Of a stretch of DNA of 64,000 nucleotides, positions 36,718-47,044 are shown one piece after another. Under the pieces are notes generated by a model, which did not search any database, was not told the DNA's origin, and saw only the letters and a list, made by a program, of their open reading frames with translations. This DNA comes from Halodesulfovibrio sp. (GTDB lineage: Bacteria > Desulfobacterota > Desulfovibrionia > Desulfovibrionales > Desulfovibrionaceae), in assembly GCF_025210605.1 (NCBI RefSeq), contig NZ_JAOARI010000032.1, positions 150,595 through 214,594 of the forward strand. The letters run 5' to 3'. A program made the translations under genes and the position numbers. Position 1 is the stretch's first letter; each line of letters opens with the position of its first letter.

Positions 36718-38277
36718 TCATTTTTTTAGTGCTTCATCCCGCGCCCGAAGTTTCTCTTCAATCTCTTCAAGAGTTACCTGTTCTTCGCACGGGCACCACT
36801 GCGGCAGGATTGTCGGACGAATAAATATTAAATATTCTTCCATATGATCTAGATCGTCCTGACCGGCAAAAACCCGCCCAAGTCCCGGAACTTGATTCAG
36901 GTACGGGATACTTTGTCTTCTTCGCCCTTCCTTACTCTTAGAAAGACCTGTAATAACAACAGTTTCACCATTACGAACGATAAGAGTAGTTTCAGTGTGT
37001 TTACGAATAATAAACGGATTTCCGCGTACTGTTCGTGTTGTATCTACTTCGTCTTTTTTTATAAAAATTTGCAGACGCAATGTTTGGTCATCAATAATAT
37101 GGGGAGTAATCTCAAGACGCAGTACCGCATCTTGGAATTGTACATTAATCCCCTCGTTTGCAGATGACGATTCATACGGTACTCGCTCACCGCTTTCGGT
37201 AAAGGCGAGCTGGTTATCCAGTGTTGTAATTGACGGACTTGATATGATGTTAATTTTACGATTGTCTTCCAGCGCCTTGAGCTGCATTTCAAGATAGTTT
37301 CCGGCAATATTACCACCAATGACAGCCAGCGATGTGTTCGGCTGTGAACTAAAGAAGCTTGTCATATCCGTAATCAGCCCTCTTCCTCCAACCCCGCGAC
37401 CAAGATCAGGTTGTAATGGAGAGCCACCGCCGCCAATTTGCACATCTTTGTCCAGATAAAAACCACCCCACTGCGTACCTAATTCGCGGGCTGTATCTTT
37501 TGTTGCTTCAATAATATGTGCTTGGAGTCGTACCTGCTTGCGTGGTCTATCCAGCACATCAACAAGCTTTCTAACTCGGTCGAGATCGGAACTGATTCCC
37601 CGAACGAGCACAGTATTGGTATGCTCATTTATCTCGACAGTTCCACGACTTTTTCCGTCTTCTTCCTCTGTTAATAAGTTTTCTAAATTTTCTTTTAAAT
37701 CAATCGCATTTGCGTATTTAATATGCAAAACACTTGTCTGAAGCGGCTCAACAAGCAATTCTTGCAGCGATTCTTCTCTACTTTTATTTTTGAGCGTTTT
37801 TATTGTAACGCTTTTTTGCATATCGTCGAGTGTAACAACGCGTAAAATCTTACCTTCCCATGCATAGGAAAGTGCGTTATTTTTAAGTAACCCTTTAAAT
37901 ACCTGATCCCAGCGTTGATTTACCACATCTACGCTGGATGTGCCCTTCACTGCTGGACTAAGAAGTATTGGTTGATTCACACTCCGCCCAAGCGCGTCGA
38001 GCACTCCGGTTATCGGAGCATTATACAGCTTAAGGGTGATTCGCTCACACGGTAGCGCCCGCATTTGTTCGCGATGCATTTCCTCCAGCCGGTGCTCTTT
38101 AAAAACTTTCTCTTTTCTTCGAGGGTGACGTTCGACAGGTGTGGCAGAGTGCCCTTCATTTTCTTCTGCCAATATTTGCCACTTCTCCATAAACCGGTCT
38201 ATCTCACCCAGTTCATCTTTAGGGGCGCATCCGGTCACAGCAACAATCATGCACAATAAAAGTAAAATTTGCCGCAT
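36718..38277 (-). CDS. mshL: MshL-type secretin lipoprotein
   Basis: The 519-aa outer-membrane secretin has a lipobox VTGC (Cys17). The N-terminal part carries STN/N-domain-like segments: ITLKLYNAPITGVLDALGRSVNQPILL, then VLHIKYANAIDLKENLENLL and NTVLVRGISSDLDRVRKLVDVLDRPRKQV. The secretin core includes QAHIIEATKDTARELGTQWG, INIISSPSITTLDNQLAFTESGERVPY and the terminal VVITGLSKSKEGRRRQSIPYLNQVPGLGRVF. GGGAG precedes the ATG. Lipidation suggests outer-membrane targeting without a separate pilotin. Confidence 0.93.
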   Translation of the reverse strand: MRQILLLLCMIVAVTGCAPKDELGEIDRFMEKWQILAEENEGHSATPVERHPRRKEKVFKEHRLEEMHREQMRALPCERITLKLYNAPITGVLDALGRSVNQPILLSPAVKGTSSVDVVNQRWDQVFKGLLKNNALSYAWEGKILRVVTLDDMQKSVTIKTLKNKSREESLQELLVEPLQTSVLHIKYANAIDLKENLENLLTEEEDGKSRGTVEINEHTNTVLVRGISSDLDRVRKLVDVLDRPRKQVRLQAHIIEATKDTARELGTQWGGFYLDKDVQIGGGGSPLQPDLGRGVGGRGLITDMTSFFSSQPNTSLAVIGGNIAGNYLEMQLKALEDNRKINIISSPSITTLDNQLAFTESGERVPYESSSANEGINVQFQDAVLRLEITPHIIDDQTLRLQIFIKKDEVDTTRTVRGNPFIIRKHTETTLIVRNGETVVITGLSKSKEGRRRQSIPYLNQVPGLGRVFAGQDDLDHMEEYLIFIRPTILPQWCPCEEQVTLEEIEEKLRARDEALKK

Positions 38278-38287
38278 AGCACTCCCT

Positions 38288-38818
38288 TTATGGTTCCTGA
38301 GGAGCTATATCATTTGACGTCATCACCGCTTCGCTCTGTATTGGAATAACAATTACCCCGTCTGACTCTATGTATGGATTTATATTTCTAAGTGAAACAC
38401 TCACAGGACTACATGCAACTATTTGTAATGTTGTACCATCCACAATTTCACCCTTTACATACTGTCTTCCGTTGAGAACTACATAGAGTCTATTCTTCTT
38501 CTGAATGTAGCCGTAGTAGACAACATCAACCTTTGGTAGCTCCTTATGACCTTGTTCTTTTTTTGTCTTAGGCTGCAATAGCACAGGGTTCAGAAATGGA
38601 TTACGTTCCCAAGGAGTTAGTGCGCCTTTTATATGCCATATAAGAGCATCTGGAAGCTTGCCTTGCTTTAATGATTCATTAATTGTTTTTATAGCTTTTT
38701 CGGTTTTCACATGAGGCATTGCTGTCATGTCTTGTTGCATGAAATAATAATCGCTTCCCATCAATAGTAATAGAAGCGCAATAGTCAGCCAAAATATATG
38801 TTTTTTAGTCAACTTCAT
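38288..38818 (-). CDS. MshK/PilP/GspC-like pilus protein
   Basis: The 176-aa bitopic protein has one membrane segment at residues 9-24 and a periplasmic part that includes WERNPFLNP and a small beta domain (VDVVYYGYIQKKNRLYVVLNGRQYVKGEIVDG), as in PilP or GspC homology regions. These link the inner-membrane complex to the secretin. Its ATG abuts the upstream stop (TAAATG), so translation is coupled. Position corresponds to mshK. Confidence 0.75.
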   Translation of the reverse strand: MKLTKKHIFWLTIALLLLLMGSDYYFMQQDMTAMPHVKTEKAIKTINESLKQGKLPDALIWHIKGALTPWERNPFLNPVLLQPKTKKEQGHKELPKVDVVYYGYIQKKNRLYVVLNGRQYVKGEIVDGTTLQIVACSPVSVSLRNINPYIESDGVIVIPIQSEAVMTSNDIAPQEP

Positions 38819-39355
38819 TTATTCACCAACAGTAAAACGAAGCTTTAACGTACAGGAAACACCTTTTTCCAACGAAACCACATCCATTTCATCAACACCG
38901 TATAGAGTTGAAAGCGTTCCTATCTTCAATAAAAAAGGCTGAAGCTGAATGTAGGTTCCTAGCACGGTACATCCGATAGCAAAGGTATCGCCACCACGAC
39001 GAAATGAATCTGGGAAAGGGGTCACCTTTATATCCTCTAGTCCAGTTTGTTGTCCCATTGCGTCAAGCTGTTCAACAAGTTCCAACACATTAATTGTTTT
39101 CTTTCGTGACAATTTAGGTAGAGGGGTTCCTTTCGGCGCAATATTTTGCTTCTCTAGAATTATTTCTTTAAATACAGGCTGCAACAGCTCCTGCTCGACA
39201 ACCTCATACTCCAATTTTTTATATTGAGCGGCTACACCGTCATGCTCAAACCACATTGGTAGATTGCCTAGCCCCATGATAGTGGCGAGAGCTGTAATCA
39301 GCGCAATAAAAATTATTCGTTTATGTGTAAGAATGCCGAATATAATTTTTTTCAC
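38819..39355 (-). CDS. MshJ/PilO-like pilus protein
   Basis: The 178-aa bitopic protein has an N-terminal membrane segment (IIFIALITALATIMGLG), a short coiled-coil and a ferredoxin-like periplasmic domain, with TFAIGCTVLGTYIQLQPFLLKIGTL matching the PilO pattern. It starts with GTG overlapping the preceding stop (GTGA). PilO-like proteins form part of the inner-membrane alignment complex. Position corresponds to mshJ. Confidence 0.75.
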   Translation of the reverse strand: MKKIIFGILTHKRIIFIALITALATIMGLGNLPMWFEHDGVAAQYKKLEYEVVEQELLQPVFKEIILEKQNIAPKGTPLPKLSRKKTINVLELVEQLDAMGQQTGLEDIKVTPFPDSFRRGGDTFAIGCTVLGTYIQLQPFLLKIGTLSTLYGVDEMDVVSLEKGVSCTLKLRFTVGE

Positions 39356-41124
39356 GCTTCTTCGCCCTCGCCCACATGAAACTGCAACGTAAACCGCAAA
39401 ATTCTTCGCTGCTGGTCGATCTCTTTAATTTCCTTGCTCGTCACTGCGGGCATAGAAAAAACACTGCTTTGCCCTATCTTAGCAACAAACATAGACAACG
39501 CGGCATTAAACTGAAATTCATCGCCAAGCACGACGCCTTCAACTATAACCGTACCCTCCGGTACTGGAGCTTTTATGCGCTCTTCATCTGCCTGTTTGGT
39601 ATGCAAGGCTCCTTCAGGACATATGTAGTGCACCCGTATCAACTTAATATTATCTGCCGGAAGCTTATTGAGCGAAGTCAGTAGCGCTGCTGGCATGAGT
39701 GTATATCCAAGCCGCTTAGCATGCTTACGGATGGAAAGAAGGTCTTCTGTTAAGTACTCCACCATCGCTAACGAGACAGAAGGTGAATATGTACTGTATT
39801 GCGCTTCTAGCTTTTGTATCTCTTGCTCCATCTGGTACGTATCTGCATACTGCCAGCTAACCACAACCAGTTGAATGAACAGCAAACATGTAACCAACAG
39901 CATTGTGCCTAGAGAAAAAATATCTGCTACATATTGTTTATCGCGCGCTGCAAAATCATATAGCAGGTTAACATCATGCTTCTTTATACTCAGCACAGCA
40001 CCAAAGTGTGACGCAAAGGCAGCATCATGCCGTGTAGCATCCATACTGCTTGTCGGAAGAAACTCAGGAGGAAGGGCAACCAGAGGCAGCACCGTGCTTC
40101 CTGTTTTTTCAGACAGGAACTTCAAAAAATGCTGATCCCAGCTATAGTCTCCTGAAATATATACACGTTGTGGAATTGAAATATTCAAATCATCAAGGAG
40201 CACTATGGCGCGTTCAATTTGTCCTTCAAATCGGGAAGCCACAGGCGAAACAGCAGAAAAAATTTCTTTTTCATATCCTGCATATGCGCTGACAAGCTCC
40301 GGCATGAATACCGTATTACCCTCGTTTTCAAATTGTGTTCCTGACAGTTCGTCAACAAAATTCTGTGATCCAATTTTTAAAATACGGCTAAAGCAAACTT
40401 CTCGATTCTCGAACCCCAGCACAACAGAATATTTTTTTTCAATATGCACCAGAAGCAAACTGCTCAGTGATTCACTATCCTGCTCAGGAACAGCAGAAAT
40501 AAGGTTGGAAAGACAGGTAGAAGCAAGCACGACGCCCTGAAGTTTTATGCCTGTTGCTGCGTACCATTCTGTCCACAATTCGATGTCAGATCTAGGGACT
40601 ACGGTCACGAGTACCGAGAGTTGATTTCCAGGAGCTGAAACTCGCTTTCGCACCCGAAAATCAATAAAATGTGTTTCTTCATCAACGTCTTTAAGCTCTT
40701 TTTTCAGCGTCCAAAACACAGCAGTTGAAAGCTGGCTATGACGTAACTTAGGAACCGTTAGTACGGTTTGATATACCGAATCAGAACGAACCAGCCCAAC
40801 AAGTTCAACCTTCCGGCATACGGCGGTGCTTTGTCGTATTATATCGCGCAGGACAGCAGGAAAGTCCTCTGTCTCTTCTGCTGGCTGAGACAAAGGTACT
40901 GTGACATATTCATATCTGCCCATATGAACATATTTTTCACGTGCTAATATGGTGATGGTTGCATCGCGAACATCAACGTACAATGTCGCATTCGTAAAGG
41001 ATATCGAAGACACCTGACGACCTTGCGACAGTTTGTCATCTCCACGCTCCCATGCAGCACTTTCCGTTTTTTTTCGCAACAAATTTAGCAACAAATCTGT
41101 AGACGACTTGCTCTCATCAGGCAT
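39352..41124 (-). CDS. MshI-like protein combining PilM- and PilN-like parts
   Basis: The 590-aa protein has an N-terminal actin-like PilM/GspL-type region (residues about 30-370: ATLYVDVRDATITILARE, VYISGDYSWDQHFLKFL). A membrane segment follows near 395-415 (LGTMLLVTCLLFIQLVVVS), then a coiled-coil and a periplasmic PilN-like domain. In PilMNOP systems M and N are separate, whereas MSHA MshI proteins vary. It begins the operon; GGGAAGAA lies before the ATG at 41124. Confidence 0.8.
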   Translation of the reverse strand: MPDESKSSTDLLLNLLRKKTESAAWERGDDKLSQGRQVSSISFTNATLYVDVRDATITILAREKYVHMGRYEYVTVPLSQPAEETEDFPAVLRDIIRQSTAVCRKVELVGLVRSDSVYQTVLTVPKLRHSQLSTAVFWTLKKELKDVDEETHFIDFRVRKRVSAPGNQLSVLVTVVPRSDIELWTEWYAATGIKLQGVVLASTCLSNLISAVPEQDSESLSSLLLVHIEKKYSVVLGFENREVCFSRILKIGSQNFVDELSGTQFENEGNTVFMPELVSAYAGYEKEIFSAVSPVASRFEGQIERAIVLLDDLNISIPQRVYISGDYSWDQHFLKFLSEKTGSTVLPLVALPPEFLPTSSMDATRHDAAFASHFGAVLSIKKHDVNLLYDFAARDKQYVADIFSLGTMLLVTCLLFIQLVVVSWQYADTYQMEQEIQKLEAQYSTYSPSVSLAMVEYLTEDLLSIRKHAKRLGYTLMPAALLTSLNKLPADNIKLIRVHYICPEGALHTKQADEERIKAPVPEGTVIVEGVVLGDEFQFNAALSMFVAKIGQSSVFSMPAVTSKEIKEIDQQRRILRFTLQFHVGEGEEA

Positions 41125-41400
41125 TCAGTTCTTCCCCTGTCCTTTCCTCCCCCGAAAAGAACATAACTTGCTATAAGTATAGAACAACTGAAGCATCATA
41201 ATATTATATTGATACTTATTTTACCTGACGTTTACTCCCACCTTGGACTACAACGCTATTCAGAAGAAGTGCCTCTTTCAAAAAAAGTGTGCCGACAACA
41301 AATCAACAATGTACCATTATAAAAACAAAAAAAACACTCAATTAGGGTTAACATGGCACGGTATCAGTCCTATAATCCCTGCCTCCAAGGAGGAGTTATT
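41125..41400. promoter_or_regulatory. Divergent promoter region of the pilus operon and EFR1 gene
   Basis: This AT-rich region separates the minus-strand pilus operon from the plus-strand ferredoxin gene and must hold promoters for both. No regulator site or hairpin stands out. The EFR1 gene has AAGGAGGAG at 41388-41395. Confidence 0.5.
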
Positions 41401-42204
41401 ATGAATATTCAATCACTCAAACTCGCGTGCTTTTCCCCTACCGGAACATCATTATCAATTCTCGAAGCGATCAAGCAGGGAATGCATATTGAAAAAACTG
41501 AAATCATCAATGCGACGCGAAGCGATCAAAGAAAGCAATCATTACTGGCAGCCTCAAACGATCTGCTTGTTATCGCAATGCCTGTATACAGTGGGCGACT
41601 CCCTGTTGTAGCAGAACAATGGCTTCAGCAAATGTCGCTTGATAATACGCCGACAGTTTGCGTTGTTGTATACGGAAACCGTGAATATGATGACGCACTT
41701 CTCGAGCTTAAAAATATTGTACAGCAACGCGGCGGTGTCCCTGTTGCAGGAGCAACATTTATCGGTGAGCATTCTTTTTCAACAGACAGCACCCCGATTG
41801 CAGTTTCACGCCCTGACTCAACAGACTTAGGACAAGCGCGTGCTTTTGGTGAACAAATACAATCAATTATCGATTCATTCGACGCTGTACCAGTAGATAA
41901 AAAGCTCAATGTACCGGGAAATCTTCCATACAAGGCAATCGGTAAAGGGGGTGCACTAGATTTCATCGATATCAGCACTGCCTGTACCCTGTGCGGTCAA
42001 TGCGCCTCTGTATGTCCTGTAGATGCAATCACCATCTCTGATTCCGTAACAATGGACTTAGAAAACTGTATTCACTGCTGCGCTTGCATTAAAGCATGCC
42101 CAGTACATGCCAGAACAATGAAAGAAGGTGCTCTTATGGATGCAGCAAAACGATTAAGCACCATGTGCAATGAACCGAAAAAGCCTACATTCTTTTTTGC
42201 ATAG
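41401..42204 (+). CDS. EFR1-type flavodoxin/ferredoxin fusion
   Basis: The 267-aa protein has a flavodoxin-like N-terminal part with an FMN-loop-like SPTGTSLSILEAI and a CVVVYGNREYDDAL segment, and a C-terminal double 4Fe-4S module: CTLCGQCASVCPVDAI and CIHCCACIKACPVHAR. This is the arrangement of EFR1-family electron-transfer proteins of anaerobes. I chose the ATG at 41401 because of the strong AAGGAGGAG upstream. It ends before a terminator and is probably a single-gene unit. Confidence 0.9.
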   Translation: MNIQSLKLACFSPTGTSLSILEAIKQGMHIEKTEIINATRSDQRKQSLLAASNDLLVIAMPVYSGRLPVVAEQWLQQMSLDNTPTVCVVVYGNREYDDALLELKNIVQQRGGVPVAGATFIGEHSFSTDSTPIAVSRPDSTDLGQARAFGEQIQSIIDSFDAVPVDKKLNVPGNLPYKAIGKGGALDFIDISTACTLCGQCASVCPVDAITISDSVTMDLENCIHCCACIKACPVHARTMKEGALMDAAKRLSTMCNEPKKPTFFFA

Positions 42205-42228
42205 TCTTGCTTTACTGTGAGATACAAT

Positions 42229-42260
42229 AAGGCTCTCAAAATGTACTGAGAGCCTTTCTT
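42229..42260 (+). terminator. Terminator of the EFR1 gene
   Basis: A 10-bp stem (AAGGCTCTCA and its complement) with an 8-nt loop is followed by TTCTTT. Confidence 0.75.
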
Positions 42261-42445
42261 TATGCAAATGGACTACCTTTTTCATATTCAGAAAAACAAT
42301 AACTACCTTCAAAAATTCACAATTACCCTCCAAAACTACAGTAAACTTACATTTGACAATATATAAAGAGAGAAGATAATCAGCCGATCTTATATCTACC
42401 ATTATCACAATATTTTGCTAATTCTTTCTCTCAGGATTGTTCGAC

Positions 42446-45400
42446 ATGGTTATCCACACGCCCCGCTCTACCTTATTCTTCACAGTAGCTCTTTTCTTTC
42501 TTCTCGCTTTTACGCTACCTGCCACAACTACCGCTTCTAACAATGCATCGCGATTTGATGTGAAAATTATAGGAAATGGTCCTTTAGTTCCTCGCAGCGC
42601 CAATCAAGCAATTCCTATTACCTTTAAGAATCTAGAAGCAGTCGATATAGAGATTTTAAAAGTAACGAATCCCCGTGCCTTTTTGAAAAGCTACTATCTA
42701 TCCGACGCGTTGAGAGAATATTCACTTGATTACATGCAGAATAATTTCGAAAGTGTATTTTCTGACCGTTATCACCTTCCTGAAGGAAAAAAAGATCAAA
42801 TAACCCCAGCACAACTCCCCATTCCCAAAAGCCTTGCTTCTGGGTGGTACATTGTGGTGATAAAAGCACCGGGTACTTTCACTAAAGCTGAAATACGACA
42901 TATGCTGTTAACAGACATAGGCATTCAGCTTAGAAGTTACAAAGAACAAACAGGCGTATACGTAACTCGACTTTCTACAGGCGAAGCGCTGCCAAATATG
43001 AACGTTACTGTGGCACGCGAGTCAGCCCCCCTTACTGCTGTAACAGATGAAGATGGTTGGGCTATGGTGTCTGATAAAATTGAACAATACGATGTTGTTA
43101 TTGTTCAATCCGCTGACGAATCTGAATATGCCATCTTACCAAAGCGAGAAATCCCTCTCGATTTGTCAGAATATTCAATCGGCGGAAGAAAATACCAAGC
43201 ATATGAAGCATATATTTACAGCAACCGCGATCTGCTAAGACCGGGCGGCTCACTTCCCATTAACATTCTTCTTAGGAATGAAGACGGATGCGCCATTGCG
43301 GATACATCAGCATCGTTGCAAATTTTGAATCCATACGGGGATGTTGTTTCAACTAAAAAGCTTTCTTCTGATCGTGCCGGTTATTGTGCAACCACGGTCA
43401 ATACAGCTGCCGATTGGCTTACTGGGCGCTACACTGCTCGGCTCTCTTTATTTGAAGGTGAGGTAATTGCTGGTGAAATGAAATTTCAGGTAGAAGAATT
43501 TGTGCCTGAAAGAATGGATTTAGTTATTACTGACAACAAAAAATGGGTTCCGGTCGGTGAAGAAAATATTTTCAACCTCACAGGACGGTACCTTTTCGGG
43601 TCACCCGCAGCAGGAAATGAGCTGTCAACAACAGTAGTAACAACCCCTGTTCGTCATTTTTCCGTTGGTGCATATAAAGACTACTATGTAGGCGAACCGT
43701 TCTCCCTTTCTAACGCACAGAGGCTTTCAGAGTTTAACCGCAAGCTTTCGGAGCAAGGCGAGTTGGCATTCCCTGTCGCTAGCCCCAAAGCAACCGAAGT
43801 GGAGTACAAAAGTCCGGTTAACGTTACAGTTAATTTTAGTCTCAAAGAATCTGGTGGGGCTGCGGTACAAAGGAACCGGTCATTTAACAGTTGGAAAAAA
43901 CAAAATATTCCTGCAATCCTACCTGCCGCAAAAACTTTTTCCTATAACAGCATGGCAGAATTCGATATTGCTTTGCTTTCTCCAAATGGTCAGCAGCTTG
44001 AAAAAGGCGAGTTGGATGTCGAACTGTTTTACGACGACGGCCCTTACTACTGGACATACGAAGAAGGTATTGGCTGGAAACGTCAAGCTCAAGAAAGATG
44101 GAAATCTGTAGCAAAACAATTAATGACTATTACGGAAAAGCCCGAGCGATTGGCTCTCCCTGTACGTTGGGGGGACTATCGTCTTGTTGTTACTGATAAA
44201 AAAACCGGCATAAGCTCGTCTTGCTCATTTTATGCAGGATGGAATCAAAATAGCTCACGCCTTAAAACTAAGCCTGACTTCCTGACTATCACTCCTGATA
44301 AGAAAAGTTATATGGCAGGCGAGCCACTCAAGGTAGCAGTTGCATCGCCACTCAAGGGGACACTGCTGCTTACTGTTGAAACAAGTGACAAGGTTCTCTG
44401 GAAGCATTCCCAGTCTGTTGCAAAAGAAAATGTTGCAGTAGAGATACCGCTTTCTATGGACAAACTCTCCCGCCACGACATTTATATAACAGGTACAATA
44501 ACAGGCGTAAAAGATACAACGCCACGTCGCTATTTTGGAGTTCAGCATGTAAAGCTGGACCGTTCAGAAAAACAACTCGGCATCTCAATAAGCCTACCTG
44601 AACGAATAGAGCCTATGACCAAATTAACCCTCCCGGTCAGCGTATCTGGCGTGGAGAAGGCTCAATTAAAAAACACATGGGTAACAGCATCTATTGTAGA
44701 CAAGGGGATCATCAACCTGAGCCGATTTAAGCCGCAAGACCCGCATGCATTTTTATTCGGTCAACGCCGCTACATGACAGATATTCAGGACTTATTTTCA
44801 AGGCAGTACGATAACCGCCCCAACCCGTTCGCACGCTCTCGCTTCGGTAGTGACAACAACATGTTGACTCAAAATAAAAATGACAACCTTGTTGAAAGCA
44901 AGACCGTTATCTTAATGTCAAAAGCCGTTCAATTAATTGATGGCAAAGCGCAAATAGAGTTCGACATTCCTGACTATAACGGTGAAGGGCAGATAATTGT
45001 TACTGCGTACAACGGAACACAAGTCGGTCAGCTTGTAACAGATTCGACCATCACTTCACCAGTCGTTGTTGAATTAAGCATGCCACGCTTTTTTGTTCCA
45101 ACCGATACCTCTACAGTTACTATCGATTTATTCAATAACAGTGGCAAAAAACAACTCTGCAATCTTAACCTACACTCAAGCTCTAACCTTACGTTAGAAA
45201 CAAATCTATTACCTGAAAAACTGGAACTCAACGATGGTGAGCACTGGACAAAAAGTATTCCTGTGCATGTCCATAATGAGATGACATCAAAGTCATCATC
45301 ACTTTCCGTCCAGCTTTCTACTGAAGAGTTTTCATTTGATCGTTCTTGGCGAGTTCCTGTGAAGGCACTTGAACCCCCGATCACTAAAAGCGTAACAGGC

Positions 45401-47023
45401 TACCTGCTTGAAGGCGATAGTTACAGTGTTCCTGCAAGCCTTTGGAGGGGGCTAAAAAAAGCGACAGAACGAGAAGGGACTATTCACATCAGCACTACGC
45501 CAACGTTAAGCATAAAAGAACATGCTGAACATTTATTTCGCTACCCTTACGGATGTGCAGAACAAACAACCAGTAAAGCATGGCCATTTTTATTGCAGCA
45601 CAGTGTTCTTGAGCCACTTAAACAAAAGGTAATTGCTGAAAAACATGGGGTAAAAGATTCGCGTGATGTAATCGCTGCTGCAATCGCACGGCTGAGCACT
45701 ATGCAAAAAACAAATGGCGGCTTTGGTCTTTGGGATAGCGAAAGCTCAGAAGCCCCTTGGCTTACTGCCTATGTTAGTGACTTTTTACTTGAAGCGGACA
45801 AATTATACCCAAACACTGTGCCGGAACCTATGCTTCGTAAGGCTCTAAATAGATTACAAGATTATGTTGCAGACAGTAGCGTCGTTAGAAATCTGGAGCA
45901 CCATGCAGATGATTCAGCAGTCGCAACTGCATATGCTGCCTATGTTTTGAGTCAACAAGGAAAAATCCGTTACAGCGCACTACAGCAGCTTAGGTCTAAC
46001 TATCCTACGGCGTTATCAAAACTTCATTACGCATATGCCTGTGTTAAAGTGGGCGAATCTTCTGAAACAATACAGAAGCTCTTTAGCGAGTTCTTAGAGC
46101 GCCCGATTCGCCCTAAAGAGTATATTCATGACTATGGCTCTGACATTCGCGACCTTGCTTGCGCTGTTCGTATTATGAACAACTTCGAAAGCTATCCTCA
46201 ACTTACGAGGCAAGCATCGTTGTTACAAAAAGAATTATTATCGCAGTTGCAAAGAAAATTACTTTCACGACGCTGGTTCAGCACACAAGAACAGGTTACT
46301 TTATTGCAAGCCGCAATTATCAGCAAAAATGAACAGCAAAAACAAAACATCAATATTGTCATCAACGGAACTCCAGTAAACAAACAGGGGAATATCACGA
46401 TACCGCTGTCTGAAGACCTCAATATTGAAAACACATCAGATGAAGCATTGTATCTGCAAGTAATGGCGAAAGGATATCTTGATATCGCTCCTTCTTCTAA
46501 GCTCAACATTACTCGCTATAACACCATCAACCTTCAATCACTGCGGCATTTTTCAGCAAAGCTGAATAGTTCTTCAACAGAGCAACGGTTGTCAGAATGG
46601 TTGGATGGCAAAGATTTGGAGCAGGAACCTCTAAACAACTCGTTTAACGTTGGAGATCGTGTTCTCGTTGTTCTGGAAACAACATTAGGTGAAGAGATAC
46701 TAAAAGATGCACTGTTAGTGAGTGGCATTCCGGCTGGATTCGTTTTAGAAAATCCAAACCTGAACCAAGGAATTCCATTGCAGGACAATTTGCCTAAAGA
46801 AATTATTAAACGACTCTCTCAACCAAATCACGTTGAATATCGTAATGATCGATTTGTCGTATCTGATACAATGCAAGGTTATGCTTACAGATACGCATAC
46901 GTACTACGAGCAGAAGTGCCGGGAAAATATGCTGTGCCGCCTGTTTTCTTGGAATCTATGTACAATCCGGAAAGACGTTATCTGCAATGGCAACAGCCAA
47001 CGCGAGTCACAATTAAAAAATAA
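42446..47023 (+). CDS. Bacterial alpha-2-macroglobulin family protein
   Basis: This 1525-aa periplasmic protein starts with a signal peptide (ending near TTTAS) and lacks a lipobox Cys, unlike E. coli YfhM. It has an MG1-like LVPRSANQAIPITFKNLEAVDIEILKV, serial macroglobulin domains, a DNRPNPFARSRFG bait-region-like stretch near residue 795, and the thioester motif YGCAEQTTSKAWPF near residue 1035, with the reactive Cys and Gln kept. The adjacent pbpC gene is the classic partner: the pair is thought to trap proteases entering the periplasm and repair the cell wall. The ATG at 42446 with AGGA upstream is used. Only 21 nt separate it from pbpC. Confidence 0.92.
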   Translation: MVIHTPRSTLFFTVALFFLLAFTLPATTTASNNASRFDVKIIGNGPLVPRSANQAIPITFKNLEAVDIEILKVTNPRAFLKSYYLSDALREYSLDYMQNNFESVFSDRYHLPEGKKDQITPAQLPIPKSLASGWYIVVIKAPGTFTKAEIRHMLLTDIGIQLRSYKEQTGVYVTRLSTGEALPNMNVTVARESAPLTAVTDEDGWAMVSDKIEQYDVVIVQSADESEYAILPKREIPLDLSEYSIGGRKYQAYEAYIYSNRDLLRPGGSLPINILLRNEDGCAIADTSASLQILNPYGDVVSTKKLSSDRAGYCATTVNTAADWLTGRYTARLSLFEGEVIAGEMKFQVEEFVPERMDLVITDNKKWVPVGEENIFNLTGRYLFGSPAAGNELSTTVVTTPVRHFSVGAYKDYYVGEPFSLSNAQRLSEFNRKLSEQGELAFPVASPKATEVEYKSPVNVTVNFSLKESGGAAVQRNRSFNSWKKQNIPAILPAAKTFSYNSMAEFDIALLSPNGQQLEKGELDVELFYDDGPYYWTYEEGIGWKRQAQERWKSVAKQLMTITEKPERLALPVRWGDYRLVVTDKKTGISSSCSFYAGWNQNSSRLKTKPDFLTITPDKKSYMAGEPLKVAVASPLKGTLLLTVETSDKVLWKHSQSVAKENVAVEIPLSMDKLSRHDIYITGTITGVKDTTPRRYFGVQHVKLDRSEKQLGISISLPERIEPMTKLTLPVSVSGVEKAQLKNTWVTASIVDKGIINLSRFKPQDPHAFLFGQRRYMTDIQDLFSRQYDNRPNPFARSRFGSDNNMLTQNKNDNLVESKTVILMSKAVQLIDGKAQIEFDIPDYNGEGQIIVTAYNGTQVGQLVTDSTITSPVVVELSMPRFFVPTDTSTVTIDLFNNSGKKQLCNLNLHSSSNLTLETNLLPEKLELNDGEHWTKSIPVHVHNEMTSKSSSLSVQLSTEEFSFDRSWRVPVKALEPPITKSVTGYLLEGDSYSVPASLWRGLKKATEREGTIHISTTPTLSIKEHAEHLFRYPYGCAEQTTSKAWPFLLQHSVLEPLKQKVIAEKHGVKDSRDVIAAAIARLSTMQKTNGGFGLWDSESSEAPWLTAYVSDFLLEADKLYPNTVPEPMLRKALNRLQDYVADSSVVRNLEHHADDSAVATAYAAYVLSQQGKIRYSALQQLRSNYPTALSKLHYAYACVKVGESSETIQKLFSEFLERPIRPKEYIHDYGSDIRDLACAVRIMNNFESYPQLTRQASLLQKELLSQLQRKLLSRRWFSTQEQVTLLQAAIISKNEQQKQNINIVINGTPVNKQGNITIPLSEDLNIENTSDEALYLQVMAKGYLDIAPSSKLNITRYNTINLQSLRHFSAKLNSSSTEQRLSEWLDGKDLEQEPLNNSFNVGDRVLVVLETTLGEEILKDALLVSGIPAGFVLENPNLNQGIPLQDNLPKEIIKRLSQPNHVEYRNDRFVVSDTMQGYAYRYAYVLRAEVPGKYAVPPVFLESMYNPERRYLQWQQPTRVTIKK

Positions 47024-47044
47024 ATACCAGTTACGGATTATTCT